Below are positions 45,201 to 53,990 of a DNA stretch of 64,000 nucleotides, piece after piece (positions within the stretch are counted from its first letter, which is position 1; each line of letters begins with the position of its first letter). The translations under genes and the position numbers were made by a program. Below the pieces are notes generated by a model. That model had not been told where the DNA came from and made no database searches. It saw only the letters and a program-made list of their open reading frames with translations. This stretch comes from Chloroherpetonaceae bacterium (lineage in GTDB: Bacteria > Bacteroidota > Chlorobiia > Chlorobiales > Thermochlorobacteraceae). Where the stretch lies: positions 314,146 to 378,145 of the forward strand of contig JANRJQ010000010.1 in the NCBI GenBank assembly GCA_033763895.1, in the 5' to 3' direction.

Positions 45201-47193
45201 TGCTGCTGGTATCACTGGTGCCGTAAAATTGATTGCTTTCAATTTCTGCACTGAGTTTACGTGTTTCGAAATCAATAATCGAAAACAGAGATTCTAAATC
45301 AAAATGCCCGTCGATTTCTGCATCGGCAAGGCTGCTACGCAAAGAAAGGCTCGCATCACCCTGATTTTGTAGGAGAATGAGTGTCGCCGTTGTCCCGCTA
45401 GGAAAAACGAGTTTACCAAAACGGGAGGTGTCAAAGGTTAGACTTGCATTGAGAGAGATATCTTTAAGTGTAAAATTTTCACCATTGATTTCGTAACGGA
45501 ATGAAAGATCTGTAGAAAGTGAATCATTCATCAACCATTTTCCCAAAGAAAGATGAAGAAATGATCCATCAAAAGAAAATTTTGGTTTCGAAGGCTCTTG
45601 GAAATTAATTTCGCTGAGAAGAGAAACCTCTTCTTTTCCTGAGTTCAAAGTTAGATTGGCAGAAAGAAGTCTCTTTTCATATTCAATCGTAACCATAGCT
45701 GTATCGATTTGACGGCCTAAGAAGGTTGAAGATTGAATTTGCAGATAACTGAAAAGCTCGAGAGTTTGAGCCGAATATCCGCTTCCAGAAAACCGTCCTT
45801 TACAGTTAAGATTCGTAGTGTAAACCTCACTTTTCAAAAGGCTCGATAAATCCAATTGACCCACTTCAAATGACCCTGAAAAATTTCGTTTAAGACTATC
45901 TGAGGGGTTTAAAACTTCGAGTACACCGTTTACCTTTCCGATTTCAGTTACGACATTGAATGCCGAGGTCACTGAATTTTTTGTTCCTTTAGCGGATCCA
46001 GTAAATCTCACAATTCCTATTTCAGGAGCATTTGATAAATCAAAGCGGGGAAACTGTTGAGCAAGATTCTGAATATCAATCAAGCCTTCTGCTTTATCGA
46101 AAGAAAATGAAAGGAGTAATGGGTCAAGAGGATTTAGAATTTCACCGGTTAAATCGACCTTGGTATCTCCAACTTTAGCGTTAAATCGAGATATTGAAAT
46201 GGAATCTGTGTTTCCCCCACCTTTCAAATAAAAACTGCAAGTGCCTTGCATTCCATAGAGAAAAGGAAAAAAGGGTTTGAATTCTGAAATATGAAATTGA
46301 CTTGATTTCAATTCAAGAGTAAAAAGAGGTTTCGAATTGATTCTTCCTAAAGAATCTGAATGGGTATCAGAGTCTGAACCTAAAATTGGAAATCGAGAGA
46401 GGCTTGATGAAAATGAAATATCTGTAGAATTGGTTTTCATCATAAATGCGATCAAATCGAGGCGCGTAGCACCAAGAGAAAAGAAACCGCTTCCTTCATT
46501 GAGTTCAAATCCTGTTTGATGAATCTGGAAAGAAAGGTGGTTCAGCATGCCGGAAATCAATTCACGGTCAGTTTCAGCACTGAGTGAAAGTGAAAGCCGA
46601 GAGAAGTGAATGTCCTCAAGATTGATAGGCTCAATCCCCTCGCTTCGAAGTTGAGCGGCATCTTCACCTGATGGCGCAAGACTTAGCCTTCGGTGCCACA
46701 ACAGCTCGCCATTCGTAATTGTAATGGCCTTAAACTTCATTTTCGGTAATTCACTTTTTCCGGTATCTGGCTTTATCAGCGAACTAAAATTGAAGTCTCC
46801 ATTTTTCAATTGAATCAACCGCACCATTGGAGCGTGAAGTGAAATCTCTTCAATGATGACGGTTTTCCCCTCATGTAAAAGTGCATTATTCAAAACATCA
46901 AAAAAATCAAGTTTCAAGGTGATTTTTTCTGCGCTAATGGTCGGGTTCTTATCGGATGGTAACGTTAGGCGAGGTTCTTCAAGTACAACTTCAAACGGAA
47001 ATCGTATCTGAAGTTTCCAAATTTCAAGCTTTCCTTCTGTCGATTCGGCAAAGCTATTCTCAATCCGATTTTTTAACCAGAATTGAAAGGCTTTGGTTTG
47101 AACAATCGAAACAGCAGTGAAGAAAAATATCAACAGCAGCGATGTGAACCAGAAAAAACCTTTTAATAGTATTTTAAGAATTGGATGAGACAA
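42244..47193 (-). CDS. tamB: Translocation and assembly module TamB-like protein
   Basis: A 1649-residue protein with a single N-terminal membrane anchor (about 10-32), then long AsmA/TamB-like repeats of beta strands. The C-terminal TamB domain (DUF490) is recognisable: GDAIVSGGTYDFYSTRFDIRPGSRIYWESGSFLDAKLDI in the last quarter (positions about 1305-1343, quoted only in part). Such proteins bridge inner and outer membrane as a hydrophobic groove for lipids and help to insert outer-membrane proteins. The last 50 residues are Gln, Asn and Pro-rich, unlike most TamB ends. No TamA or BamA homologue is next to it. It follows the heptose adenylyltransferase gene by 68 bases. Confidence 0.88.
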   Translation of the reverse strand: MSHPILKILLKGFFWFTSLLLIFFFTAVSIVQTKAFQFWLKNRIENSFAESTEGKLEIWKLQIRFPFEVVLEEPRLTLPSDKNPTISAEKITLKLDFFDVLNNALLHEGKTVIIEEISLHAPMVRLIQLKNGDFNFSSLIKPDTGKSELPKMKFKAITITNGELLWHRRLSLAPSGEDAAQLRSEGIEPINLEDIHFSRLSLSLSAETDRELISGMLNHLSFQIHQTGFELNEGSGFFSLGATRLDLIAFMMKTNSTDISFSSSLSRFPILGSDSDTHSDSLGRINSKPLFTLELKSSQFHISEFKPFFPFLYGMQGTCSFYLKGGGNTDSISISRFNAKVGDTKVDLTGEILNPLDPLLLSFSFDKAEGLIDIQNLAQQFPRFDLSNAPEIGIVRFTGSAKGTKNSVTSAFNVVTEIGKVNGVLEVLNPSDSLKRNFSGSFEVGQLDLSSLLKSEVYTTNLNCKGRFSGSGYSAQTLELFSYLQIQSSTFLGRQIDTAMVTIEYEKRLLSANLTLNSGKEEVSLLSEINFQEPSKPKFSFDGSFLHLSLGKWLMNDSLSTDLSFRYEINGENFTLKDISLNASLTFDTSRFGKLVFPSGTTATLILLQNQGDASLSLRSSLADAEIDGHFDLESLFSIIDFETRKLSAEIESNQFYGTSDTSSSRYSSLISELNYTIPASDPKQKNSPPIEISSVSVYPDLYFDYSLKLKSISELAPVFKAEAFNASGKLTGKFITTTRSLTINSNLQIDSAGYARLFDIRRLRGTSLYRDTLVAIDSSTLRFYPSVRFRGDAFRASSVNQDFFRSNFGIRYDSTGFGINLRSTNANTNGLIDLIATGKFQRGFYILDISNFSFATRDYLWEMKPGAHAEVGSNAIQFKNFELQNNNQKIFIDGTLESTGNGKINVSIQNFLLSDIRQFVFENPDTRLEGAINLDLNIEGNLNSPIIKLRSSLNDFSYETIDIGNLSIDGNYSKEILALNFKANVDSNLIPSPSSKRYRKNHIIGNLEFPINLQMVEVEDRLPDKPVKGQLSSTDIDAKILEFFMPFLTNTTGDIRLDGEFGGSSKKLSISLLCMLTDVRSVIYGTETPYVFNGEVRITPDLIDWNRLRLDDDAGGYAFLNGKLELDFFSPKNITISAIARNFTLMQKPDSKGSDYFGVIRGSTDNIRLSGTLDQPYLTGTVTLGESDLTQYRSGSVVSQEFAEANKFISTVFVEDTLIKPKPPEDPTLNLGIQTGSETFFSESKVIAYQPTFLDLLEMNLTLQSSQRFSYAMIFNRLISESLSANLDQLRLRIQKKSGVYTVYGDAIVSGGTYDFYSTRFDIRPGSRIYWESGSFLDAKLDINAGYSEILRIPGKKNAADVIDFVSLSLKILGTIMSPDVKSGYSLRENSAQATEILYKEPNSTLEGTDDPYAFPNFVLLLYARQWYAKPGELSQVSLGNAIQGAFAGAGLTASAGLLSAQLSRLTSKIAGIQSINVGIGRDAQGGISGLDLSLAYSIPGTGGKLTFVGAASNLGSATNQTQTSENPNDPQNLNQNLRSSNTQRLEYQFSRSIVFEAYRAENAAQFNTLAQVNPTVWGFSVGYRENFRSWNEFFDRWGTYVQTLFGLLGEEPQRKENKALLQASPDSSRRINPTDSLQNQPKTALEP

Positions 47194-47261
47194 TGCTTGA
47201 CTAATCGGTTTATGAATCGAATTTTTTCACTTTAAACACTCTTGCATACACTTTTTGAAAT

Positions 47262-47744
47262 TCAATGGTATGCTTTCAAAACTTTTTCGATGACATTTGA
47301 AGTGGAGCGCCCTGCCAAAAACGAAATCGTTTTCACTTCACCTCCGTGTGCTTCAACAATATCTTTTCCAACTATATTTTCGATAGCCCAATCTCCGCCT
47401 TTCACAAGAACATCGGGTATCAATGCTTTGATAACCTCGTAAGGGGTATCTTCATCAAAAACGATTACGGCGTCAACTGAACGAAGCCCTTTTAAAACAT
47501 AAGCACGATCTTCTTCAGTATTGATGGGTCTCTTTTCACCCTTAATGCGTTTTACTGAAGCATCACTGTTTATCGCAACAACAAGCAAATCACCCAAATC
47601 ACGCGCCTTCTGTAAATACTGAACATGTCCGGCATGAAGGATATCAAAACAGCCATTGGTAAATACAACCGATTTCCCTTTGTTTTGATTTGCTTTCACA
47701 AGCGCCTTGGCTTCACTTAGTAAAAGAATTGACGAATCCGACAT
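47262..47744 (-). CDS. rfaE2: D-glycero-beta-D-manno-heptose 1-phosphate adenylyltransferase
   Basis: A 160-residue nucleotidyltransferase. The start motif FTNGCFDILHAGHVQYL carries the HxGH site, and later ISFLAGRSTSNVIEKV has the second nucleotide-binding patch. It matches the C-terminal half of HldE/RfaE as a free protein, as is usual in Bacteroidota. It activates heptose for lipopolysaccharide core synthesis. No kinase half (RfaE1) is next to it. Probably cotranscribed with the TamB-like gene downstream. Confidence 0.93.
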   Translation of the reverse strand: MSDSSILLLSEAKALVKANQNKGKSVVFTNGCFDILHAGHVQYLQKARDLGDLLVVAINSDASVKRIKGEKRPINTEEDRAYVLKGLRSVDAVIVFDEDTPYEVIKALIPDVLVKGGDWAIENIVGKDIVEAHGGEVKTISFLAGRSTSNVIEKVLKAYH

Positions 47745-47867
47745 TTTATTGATTTTTTATTATTTTCTTAAGCCTTAAAATTACGGTCATTTTTTGAGAA
47801 TATCGAAAAGTCTTCTAAAACGGCTTTTGAAATAAAATGATCTAGTTCACTATTCAATTTCATTCGA

Positions 47868-49874
47868 ATGAATTTATTGCATTATTTACCTCACGCATCT
47901 GTACAATCAAGCCCAACCATAAAAAATACAATTGGCGTTTCGAAATCATTTCTGCTCTTGATTTTATTAATTCTTTTTTGTGTAAGGGGTAATGCTCAAT
48001 ACTCAAGTGAAATCGAACCCAAAGAAAAATACTATCAGGTTAAAATCAGCCTTTCTCAATATGGGGTAATGGCTAAGCTTCAAATGATGGGAATTTTGGA
48101 TCATGCAAAACGTGAAGGAAATGCGTTGATTACCGTTTTCTCGGAAAGCGAATTGGAGTTACTTCGTAAGGCTCAAATTTTTTATGAAATCGCTGTTGAA
48201 GACCTTGAAAATTATTATCAACAAAGGGCTTCCGAGGAACTTCAGATTCTAAATGAAAAGGGAAGTAAAGAGTTTATAAGAGGTACATTTAATCAAACAA
48301 CTACACAAGCGCAAAGTATAGTTCCAAAAAAATTTAGACTTGGCAATGTCGGAGGCTTCTTAAGTATTAATGATGTGGCAGCGGAATTGGATTCAATGGT
48401 AGCGAATTACCCAAATTTAATCTCGAAAAGAAGAACACTTGGGAGCAGTGGTGAAAGTCGCCCAATTTGGTATGTCGAATTGGGTTCAGAATCTTCTGAA
48501 GGTAAACCGCAAGTGCTTTATACCGCAATGCATCATGCTCGGGAACCCGGTGGTATGATGGCACTCATCTACTTTATGTGGTGGTTGCTTGAAAATTATT
48601 CAACAGACCCCGAAGCGAAAGCGTTACTTGATTCAAGAAGAATGACGGTTGTTCCAATTGTCAATCCGGATGGGTATGCTTATAACATTCAGAACTCTCC
48701 GAATGGTGGCGGGCTTTGGCGGAAAAATCGAAAAAGAAATTCAAGCAATTCTTTTGGAGTTGACTTGAATCGGAATTATGGCACTTATGATTTTTGGAAC
48801 TCCGCTTTTGGGGGTTCCAGTACATCCCCTTCGAGTGATACCTACAGAGGAACCGATCCTTTTAGCGAACCCGAAACCGCGGCACTTCGCGATTTTATTG
48901 CCATCAATCAATTCAAGGCTGTGTTGAATTATCATACATTCAGCAACCTTCTTATTTATCCCTATGGTTACGCAAGACGTGAAACCCCTGATGCGCCAAT
49001 CTTCCGGGAATATGCAAAGAGAATGACGGAATTCAACGGCTATACTTATGGGCTTGATATTGAAACGGTTGGTTACAACACACGTGGAACATCAGACGAT
49101 TGGATGTACGGCGATTCTCTAACGAAGCCGAAAATGATAGCAATGACGCCCGAAGTGGGTGCACAAAGCGATGGCTTTTGGCCTGTACCTTCAAGAATTA
49201 CAGGGCATTGCCAAGAAAATCTCTTGCCTAATCTTTTCCTTGCTTGGGCTGCTGGGCCTTATTTTGCAACATCTTACGACTATGCATTTATTCCAAAAAA
49301 TACGGTTGTATCCTTGCCCTTTACGATTAAAAATATAGGTCTCGAATCGGGAAAAAAGGTGAAAGTCTCGTTCAATTCAGATAATCTTGGAGTTCAGTTT
49401 TTGAATCAAACAATGGTTTTTGATTCAATTGGTAGTTGGGAATCGATTTTTACAGATGGCATAAAAGTTAAAATTTCATCGTCAATACCTGATGGCCCAA
49501 TGACAATCACAATGAATGTTGCACAAGATGGAGGGTATGTAACATCAGTGCCGTATTCAATAGCATTAGTGACCCCGCTGTCAATTCGTGATGAATATTC
49601 TCAAGTGGATTTTGCTCTTGAACAGAATTATCCCAATCCGTTTAATCCATCAACAATTATCAAATTCAGTATTCCCTCACAAATGCAGGTTCGTTTAGAA
49701 GTTATAGATGTAATGGGAAGAAATGTAGTCACACTTCAAAATGGGTTAATGAGAGCAGGAAGTCACTCATTTACATTTGATGGTTCAAAATATGGTCTAA
49801 CAAGCGGCGTATATTTCTATCGTTTGATAACCAGCGGGTTTCAACAAACTCGAAAAATGATGCTCTTGAAATAA
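47868..49874 (+). CDS. M14 zinc carboxypeptidase with T9SS sorting domain
   Basis: A 668-residue exported peptidase. Signal peptide core is near 27-42 (SFLLLILLILFCVRGNAQ). The catalytic M14 domain (about 150-440) has the zinc motif H223-x-x-E226 (HHAREPGG), a later His in VLNYHTFSNLLIYPYGY and the catalytic Glu in MTPEVG. A linker beta domain follows, then a typical C-terminal type A sorting domain: QNYPNPFNPSTIIKFSIP, GRNVVTL, SGVYFYRL and a terminal KMMLLK. It should pass the Sec system, then T9SS, and be cut by PorU. It is the one clear T9SS cargo in this window. Confidence 0.94.
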   Translation: MNLLHYLPHASVQSSPTIKNTIGVSKSFLLLILLILFCVRGNAQYSSEIEPKEKYYQVKISLSQYGVMAKLQMMGILDHAKREGNALITVFSESELELLRKAQIFYEIAVEDLENYYQQRASEELQILNEKGSKEFIRGTFNQTTTQAQSIVPKKFRLGNVGGFLSINDVAAELDSMVANYPNLISKRRTLGSSGESRPIWYVELGSESSEGKPQVLYTAMHHAREPGGMMALIYFMWWLLENYSTDPEAKALLDSRRMTVVPIVNPDGYAYNIQNSPNGGGLWRKNRKRNSSNSFGVDLNRNYGTYDFWNSAFGGSSTSPSSDTYRGTDPFSEPETAALRDFIAINQFKAVLNYHTFSNLLIYPYGYARRETPDAPIFREYAKRMTEFNGYTYGLDIETVGYNTRGTSDDWMYGDSLTKPKMIAMTPEVGAQSDGFWPVPSRITGHCQENLLPNLFLAWAAGPYFATSYDYAFIPKNTVVSLPFTIKNIGLESGKKVKVSFNSDNLGVQFLNQTMVFDSIGSWESIFTDGIKVKISSSIPDGPMTITMNVAQDGGYVTSVPYSIALVTPLSIRDEYSQVDFALEQNYPNPFNPSTIIKFSIPSQMQVRLEVIDVMGRNVVTLQNGLMRAGSHSFTFDGSKYGLTSGVYFYRLITSGFQQTRKMMLLK

Positions 49875-49904
49875 TGAGAGAAAAAAGGAGATTCTATTAT
49901 TTCC

Positions 49905-50957
49905 TTAAACCTTAAAGAGAACCAATTCTCCTTCGATACTTGCAACGGCGAGAAACTCATCAGAGTGTGACCATTGAAGGGCTGAAATTTCTTTTGAGAG
50001 AATTGAAGTTAAACTCATATCAGTATTTTTTTTAGGATTCCAAATTGAAACAACGCCATTTTGGTCGCCTGTTGCTAATTTGTTACCGCGATGTTGAAAC
50101 CGAATGGATGTCACCTTTCCAAGATGCCCGTTGAGTTCCAAAGGCATTTTCCCCTCTGGGCCGGAACCCGTAATATCCCAAAGCATAACTGAATTTGCGC
50201 AGTTCGAGGCTAAAGTTGTACTGCGTGCATCATAGGCAAGTTCTGTAACTTTATTCGGGTATCCGCTCATGTGCAAATCACTTTCAGGTTGGTAGGGTAA
50301 AATCCAAAAGTGAATGTCTTGCTCTTGTGTGCCCGCGGCTAAAAATTTTGAATTCGGACTTAGGGCCAAAGAAATGAAAGAGGTTTTCCAAAAAAGCGTT
50401 TGATTCGGTTCTGGCGATAATAGCTTATGGAATCTTACCATACCATAAGAAGCGGTAAGAAATGTATCACCGCTCCGCTCCCATTGAAGACTGGTGATGG
50501 TGGATGAGTGGTCAAATGATTTCCAAAGTATTTCACCTTGTTCATTGCCTACAAACAATTCTTTTCCGGCTGATACTGCAAAGTGAGAGCCTTGTGGGTT
50601 CCACGCATAACGCTCAACCCAAGCGTTCTTCATTTTTTCTTCTTTGAAAAGCGAAAAACTTTTGTCAGGATTCCATAATCGAAAAAAACCGTCTTGACCG
50701 TGAGTGGCGAGTATTCCCTTTTTTGAAAAACTTGCTCCAAAGCCGCCAAATTGATGAGCTTGAATAGAATTAAGAATAAATCCTTTTTTCGAATCGATTA
50801 AAAACACTTTTCCCGAACTTGTCATTACAGCAAGTGTTTCACTGGAAGGGGAAAAGGAAAGTGATAGGATAAAATCATCCAATTGTGCAATCCAAACCTT
50901 CGGTAAAGTCTCTCGAATTGGCGTGCGAAAGCCTATACTTGTTCGTGAATAAGACAT
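49905..50957 (-). CDS. WD40-repeat protein coupled to the CobW gene
   Basis: A 350-residue protein of about seven WD40 blades, for example FGASFSKKGILATHGQDGFFRLWN, VTSIRFQHRGNKLATGDQNGVVSIWN and LAVASIEGELVLFKV at the end. There is no signal peptide, so it is cytoplasmic, a scaffold for other proteins. Its ATG at 50957 lies within the last 25 bases of the CobW-type gene in another frame, so translation of the pair is linked. A protein-binding propeller tied to a metal-chaperone GTPase suggests it helps target the GTPase to a client. The client is unknown. Confidence 0.88.
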   Translation of the reverse strand: MSYSRTSIGFRTPIRETLPKVWIAQLDDFILSLSFSPSSETLAVMTSSGKVFLIDSKKGFILNSIQAHQFGGFGASFSKKGILATHGQDGFFRLWNPDKSFSLFKEEKMKNAWVERYAWNPQGSHFAVSAGKELFVGNEQGEILWKSFDHSSTITSLQWERSGDTFLTASYGMVRFHKLLSPEPNQTLFWKTSFISLALSPNSKFLAAGTQEQDIHFWILPYQPESDLHMSGYPNKVTELAYDARSTTLASNCANSVMLWDITGSGPEGKMPLELNGHLGKVTSIRFQHRGNKLATGDQNGVVSIWNPKKNTDMSLTSILSKEISALQWSHSDEFLAVASIEGELVLFKV

Positions 50958-52411
50958 GAACGAAATCCTTCAATTAATTCGGTTCTGTTAAGATTGCGCC
51001 CAATAAATACTATTTGATTTTTCTTCTGTTCTTTTTCGTGCCAAGGTCGGTCAGCTTTTCCATCAAACATCATGTGAACGCCTTGAAACACATACCGGTA
51101 ATCTTCTCCTGCAATGCAAATAATGCCTTTCATCCTAAAAATATCTTGACCCTTTTCGCGAAGTAACAAAGAAAGCCACTGATTGATTGAAGGGCCATCG
51201 ACCTCGCCAAATTCTTCAATACCAACTGAAGTTATTTCAGCGTCATGCTCGTGGCTATGAGGAAAAGAATAAGTTCGCGTTTCTGCAATCAGTTGACTCG
51301 TATCTTTTCTTTTAAGTGTAAAAGCAACCTCTGCTTGATGATGCTCAAAGAAAAAGGCATACATTCCGCTTTGTTGAATGTCTAACATAAAAGTCTGTTC
51401 TCCCTTGCTGGTATTGGGTGTACAGAAAAACAACATACGGTCGTTCAACTGTAAATGATCTCCACTTCGGCAAAGTGTTACTTCAGAAGAGAAGGCAATA
51501 ACGGCATCACGCTTTAAGGCAATAAATTTTGGATGGTTCGGTGTTTTTTCATCGGAATGCTCATGATGATTATGTGAGTGATGATGATCATGATGATGGT
51601 TTTCATCTTCGTGATGATTGTGTTGGCAATGAGAATTCGGGAGTGAATGAACCCAATCTGAAGCAACGGAGGAAATAAATAACTTTAGTGATTCTGATGA
51701 ACGAAAGGATAATGAGTAAGTGCCTTGTTCTAATAAAAAAAATGATACCGATTCAAAGGGGACCTCTTCTTGCAAAAATGACGGATGAAGATCAGTTTTA
51801 TCTTTAAGATCAAATGCATTGATATTTAAAATCTTTTCAGGTTCAATTTGCCCATTCTGAGTTTTATGCATCGCTGCTTGCGAATTGATGGAGAGAAGCT
51901 TTCGTTCTAATTGATTTAACTCCAGTTCAGAGACCAAGTCTGTTTTGTTCAGCAGTATCACATCGGCAAAAGCCACTTGCTCGCGGCATTCGTCCGATGA
52001 ATCAAGGTGTTGCCCAATATGCTTAGAATCAACTACGGTCACGATTCCGTCAATCCAAAATGATTCTTGCATTTCAGGGTCAACAAAAAAAGTTTGGGCC
52101 ACCGGAGCGGGATTGGCAAGCCCCGTCGTTTCAAGTAGAATGTAATCGAATTTGTCCTTTCGCTTCATCAAATTTCCCAACACGCGAATCAAATCGCCAC
52201 GAACCGTGCAGCAAATACACCCATTACTCATTTCAAAAACTTCTTCGTCGGCATTGATGACAAGTGCTTGATCGATACCAATCTCGCCGTATTCGTTTTC
52301 AATAACGGCAATTCGCTTACCGTGTTTTGCCGAAAGCAAATGATTGAGAAGCGTCGTTTTACCCGCGCCTAAAAAACCGGTAAGTACGGTAACTGGAATT
52401 CGAGAAGTCAT
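50933..52411 (-). CDS. CobW/COG0523 metallochaperone-type GTPase with His-rich insert
   Basis: A 492-residue G3E GTPase. Walker A is GFLGAGKTT (12-20), the COG0523 metal site is CICC (65-68), switch region LETTGLANP follows, and NKTD provides base recognition. A His/Asp/Glu-rich metal-binding tract lies near 257-289. After it comes about 100 residues of beta-rich sequence not found in standard COG0523 proteins (TFMLDIQQSGMYAFFFEHH), another His patch (FPHSHEHDAE), then the normal CobW C-terminal domain (MKGIICIAGEDYRYVFQGVH). Standard members have about 320-400 residues. It likely delivers Zn, Co or another metal to a client protein. No Zur box is evident upstream. Confidence 0.92.
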   Translation of the reverse strand: MTSRIPVTVLTGFLGAGKTTLLNHLLSAKHGKRIAVIENEYGEIGIDQALVINADEEVFEMSNGCICCTVRGDLIRVLGNLMKRKDKFDYILLETTGLANPAPVAQTFFVDPEMQESFWIDGIVTVVDSKHIGQHLDSSDECREQVAFADVILLNKTDLVSELELNQLERKLLSINSQAAMHKTQNGQIEPEKILNINAFDLKDKTDLHPSFLQEEVPFESVSFFLLEQGTYSLSFRSSESLKLFISSVASDWVHSLPNSHCQHNHHEDENHHHDHHHSHNHHEHSDEKTPNHPKFIALKRDAVIAFSSEVTLCRSGDHLQLNDRMLFFCTPNTSKGEQTFMLDIQQSGMYAFFFEHHQAEVAFTLKRKDTSQLIAETRTYSFPHSHEHDAEITSVGIEEFGEVDGPSINQWLSLLLREKGQDIFRMKGIICIAGEDYRYVFQGVHMMFDGKADRPWHEKEQKKNQIVFIGRNLNRTELIEGFRSCLIHEQV

Positions 52412-52534
52412 AGGTTAAAGAAAGAAATGAAAAGATGAAAATTGATTACTAAAATTGTTTTTTATTTTAAGCATAAATCACTTTCGGCAAGATACTTTTC
52501 AAGGTTAAAAAAGAAACGAATCTTCAGCATAATC

Positions 52535-53140
52535 ATGCATCGCATCATTCATCATATTTTAAAATTACTCGTTTGGCTTTTATCAATAGGTACTTTCTTA
52601 TTTATTCAATCTTGTGCATCAACAACTTCCACAAAAAGGTATCAATCTAAACCAGCAACCGAACGCGAAATTAAAGCACTTGAAGAAGAAGCCGAGAAAT
52701 CTGAAGCTGAGATTGAACCATCCTCTCCCTCAAAATCATCTTCATTAAAAAAAATTTCTCATTCCGGTATAGAGAGGCTCCAAGAAGAAATCAACCAATA
52801 TCTTGGAACACCATACCGTTATGGGGGTGAAAAGTTTACTGGTATGGATTGCTCCGGCTTTGTAATGCGAGTGTATCAAGATGCCATCAAACTAAAATTG
52901 CCAAGAACATCAAGCGCAATGGCCCAATTTGGCGAATTCGTATCTCAAACCAAACTTAAATTCGGCGATTTGGTCTTCTTTCGAATCAAAAGTTCTAAAA
53001 TCTCTCACGTAGGAATTTATATCGGCGAGGGCGAATTCGTTCATTCTTCTTCTTCGCTTGGTGTTACTGTTAGCAAATTAAGCGATAAGTACTATCAAAA
53101 ACACTATGCCCTTTCACGCCGAGTCATCGAAACGGAATGA
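52535..53140 (+). CDS. NlpC/P60-family lipoprotein peptidase
   Basis: A 201-residue lipoprotein. A signal with lipobox FIQSC (Cys near residue 27) and an acidic Ser-rich linker precede an NlpC/P60 domain from about residue 78. The catalytic Cys is in GMDCSGFVMRVYQD and the His in KISHVGIYIGEGEFVHSS. It cleaves peptide links in cell-wall peptidoglycan, at the membrane. ATG 52535 is chosen; the open frame reaches back to a TTG at 52442, which would put 31 charged residues before the signal. Confidence 0.92.
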   Translation: MHRIIHHILKLLVWLLSIGTFLFIQSCASTTSTKRYQSKPATEREIKALEEEAEKSEAEIEPSSPSKSSSLKKISHSGIERLQEEINQYLGTPYRYGGEKFTGMDCSGFVMRVYQDAIKLKLPRTSSAMAQFGEFVSQTKLKFGDLVFFRIKSSKISHVGIYIGEGEFVHSSSSLGVTVSKLSDKYYQKHYALSRRVIETE

Positions 53141-53169
53141 TAAATTTCCACTCTTGATCTTAGAAAAAT

Positions 53170-53937
53170 TTATTCTCCCTTGATTTTATCAAAGAGTTCA
53201 GTTGCTTCTTTTTTTCGCTCGTCGTCACCGACTTCAAGTAAGCTTAATCTAGAAATTAGAGAAAGTTGACTTTTTGCCTCAGCAAAGTTCTTCTTTTTTA
53301 TCAAAGCTTTCCCATACTCTAAGTGAAACATGATAAAATTTGGGCGGAATTCAATTGCTTTCTTCAAATTGCCAAGAGCTTCATCTAAATTTCCCCAGTC
53401 AAGCCCGATTGGTTTTCGAAGCACTTTCGGCGTTTCGGTGAGCTTTAAATGGGTTCTTCCTAAGATGTAGTGAGCTGTGGCTTGCCATTGAAGCCCGCCA
53501 TTATTCAGTTCAATCGCTTTTTGAGCATCGTCTTTTACACTCGTGACATAATCGGCCGCGTCTAAAACACCCTTGAAGAGCGCAATTTTTCCATTTGCTG
53601 CTGCTCTTCGTATATACCCGATGCTTAAGTTTGGATTTGACTGAATTGCTTCATTGGCAAATTCGAGTGCCTTCGAATAAATCCCCTCTTGAGCTTCTTT
53701 AGTAGCGGCATCTCCGGCAAGGAGATAGACTCTCGATGCACGCCAAAGGACATCAAATGATTTTGGATGATTACGAAGGGCTTGGTCAATGGTCTCTTTT
53801 GCCTTACTAATTTGAAGGTTGTCTATTTGATGGTCAACGAGTGTTGAAAATTCTTCCACACTTTGAGCCTGAATGAAGGGTTTCATCAAAAGAAAAGTGA
53901 AAAGCAAAGACGCGAATGTTGTCTGGCGAAGTGTCAT
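53170..53937 (-). CDS. Periplasmic TPR-repeat protein
   Basis: A 255-residue exported protein: signal peptide with cut near IQAQS (residue 25), then four to five TPR-like helix pairs (AKETIDQALRNHPKSFDVLWRASRVYLLAGD in the first half, LGRTHLKLTE and LEYGKALIKKKNFAEAKSQL later, cited in parts). The layout resembles the RMD/FAM82-like TPR family. Role unknown. It lies 53 bases after tilS and converges with the NlpC/P60 gene. Confidence 0.8.
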   Translation of the reverse strand: MTLRQTTFASLLFTFLLMKPFIQAQSVEEFSTLVDHQIDNLQISKAKETIDQALRNHPKSFDVLWRASRVYLLAGDAATKEAQEGIYSKALEFANEAIQSNPNLSIGYIRRAAANGKIALFKGVLDAADYVTSVKDDAQKAIELNNGGLQWQATAHYILGRTHLKLTETPKVLRKPIGLDWGNLDEALGNLKKAIEFRPNFIMFHLEYGKALIKKKNFAEAKSQLSLISRLSLLEVGDDERKKEATELFDKIKGE

Positions 53938-53990
53938 TTCAGATAGATAAAAGTAAATTTTAAAAAGCTTAAAGCCTTAGATTAAGCGAG

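Noticed and set aside
51541-51660. CAT/ATG-rich run as a DNA microsatellite
   Set aside because: It encodes the His/Asp/Glu metal tract of the CobW-type protein in frame and varies between codons.
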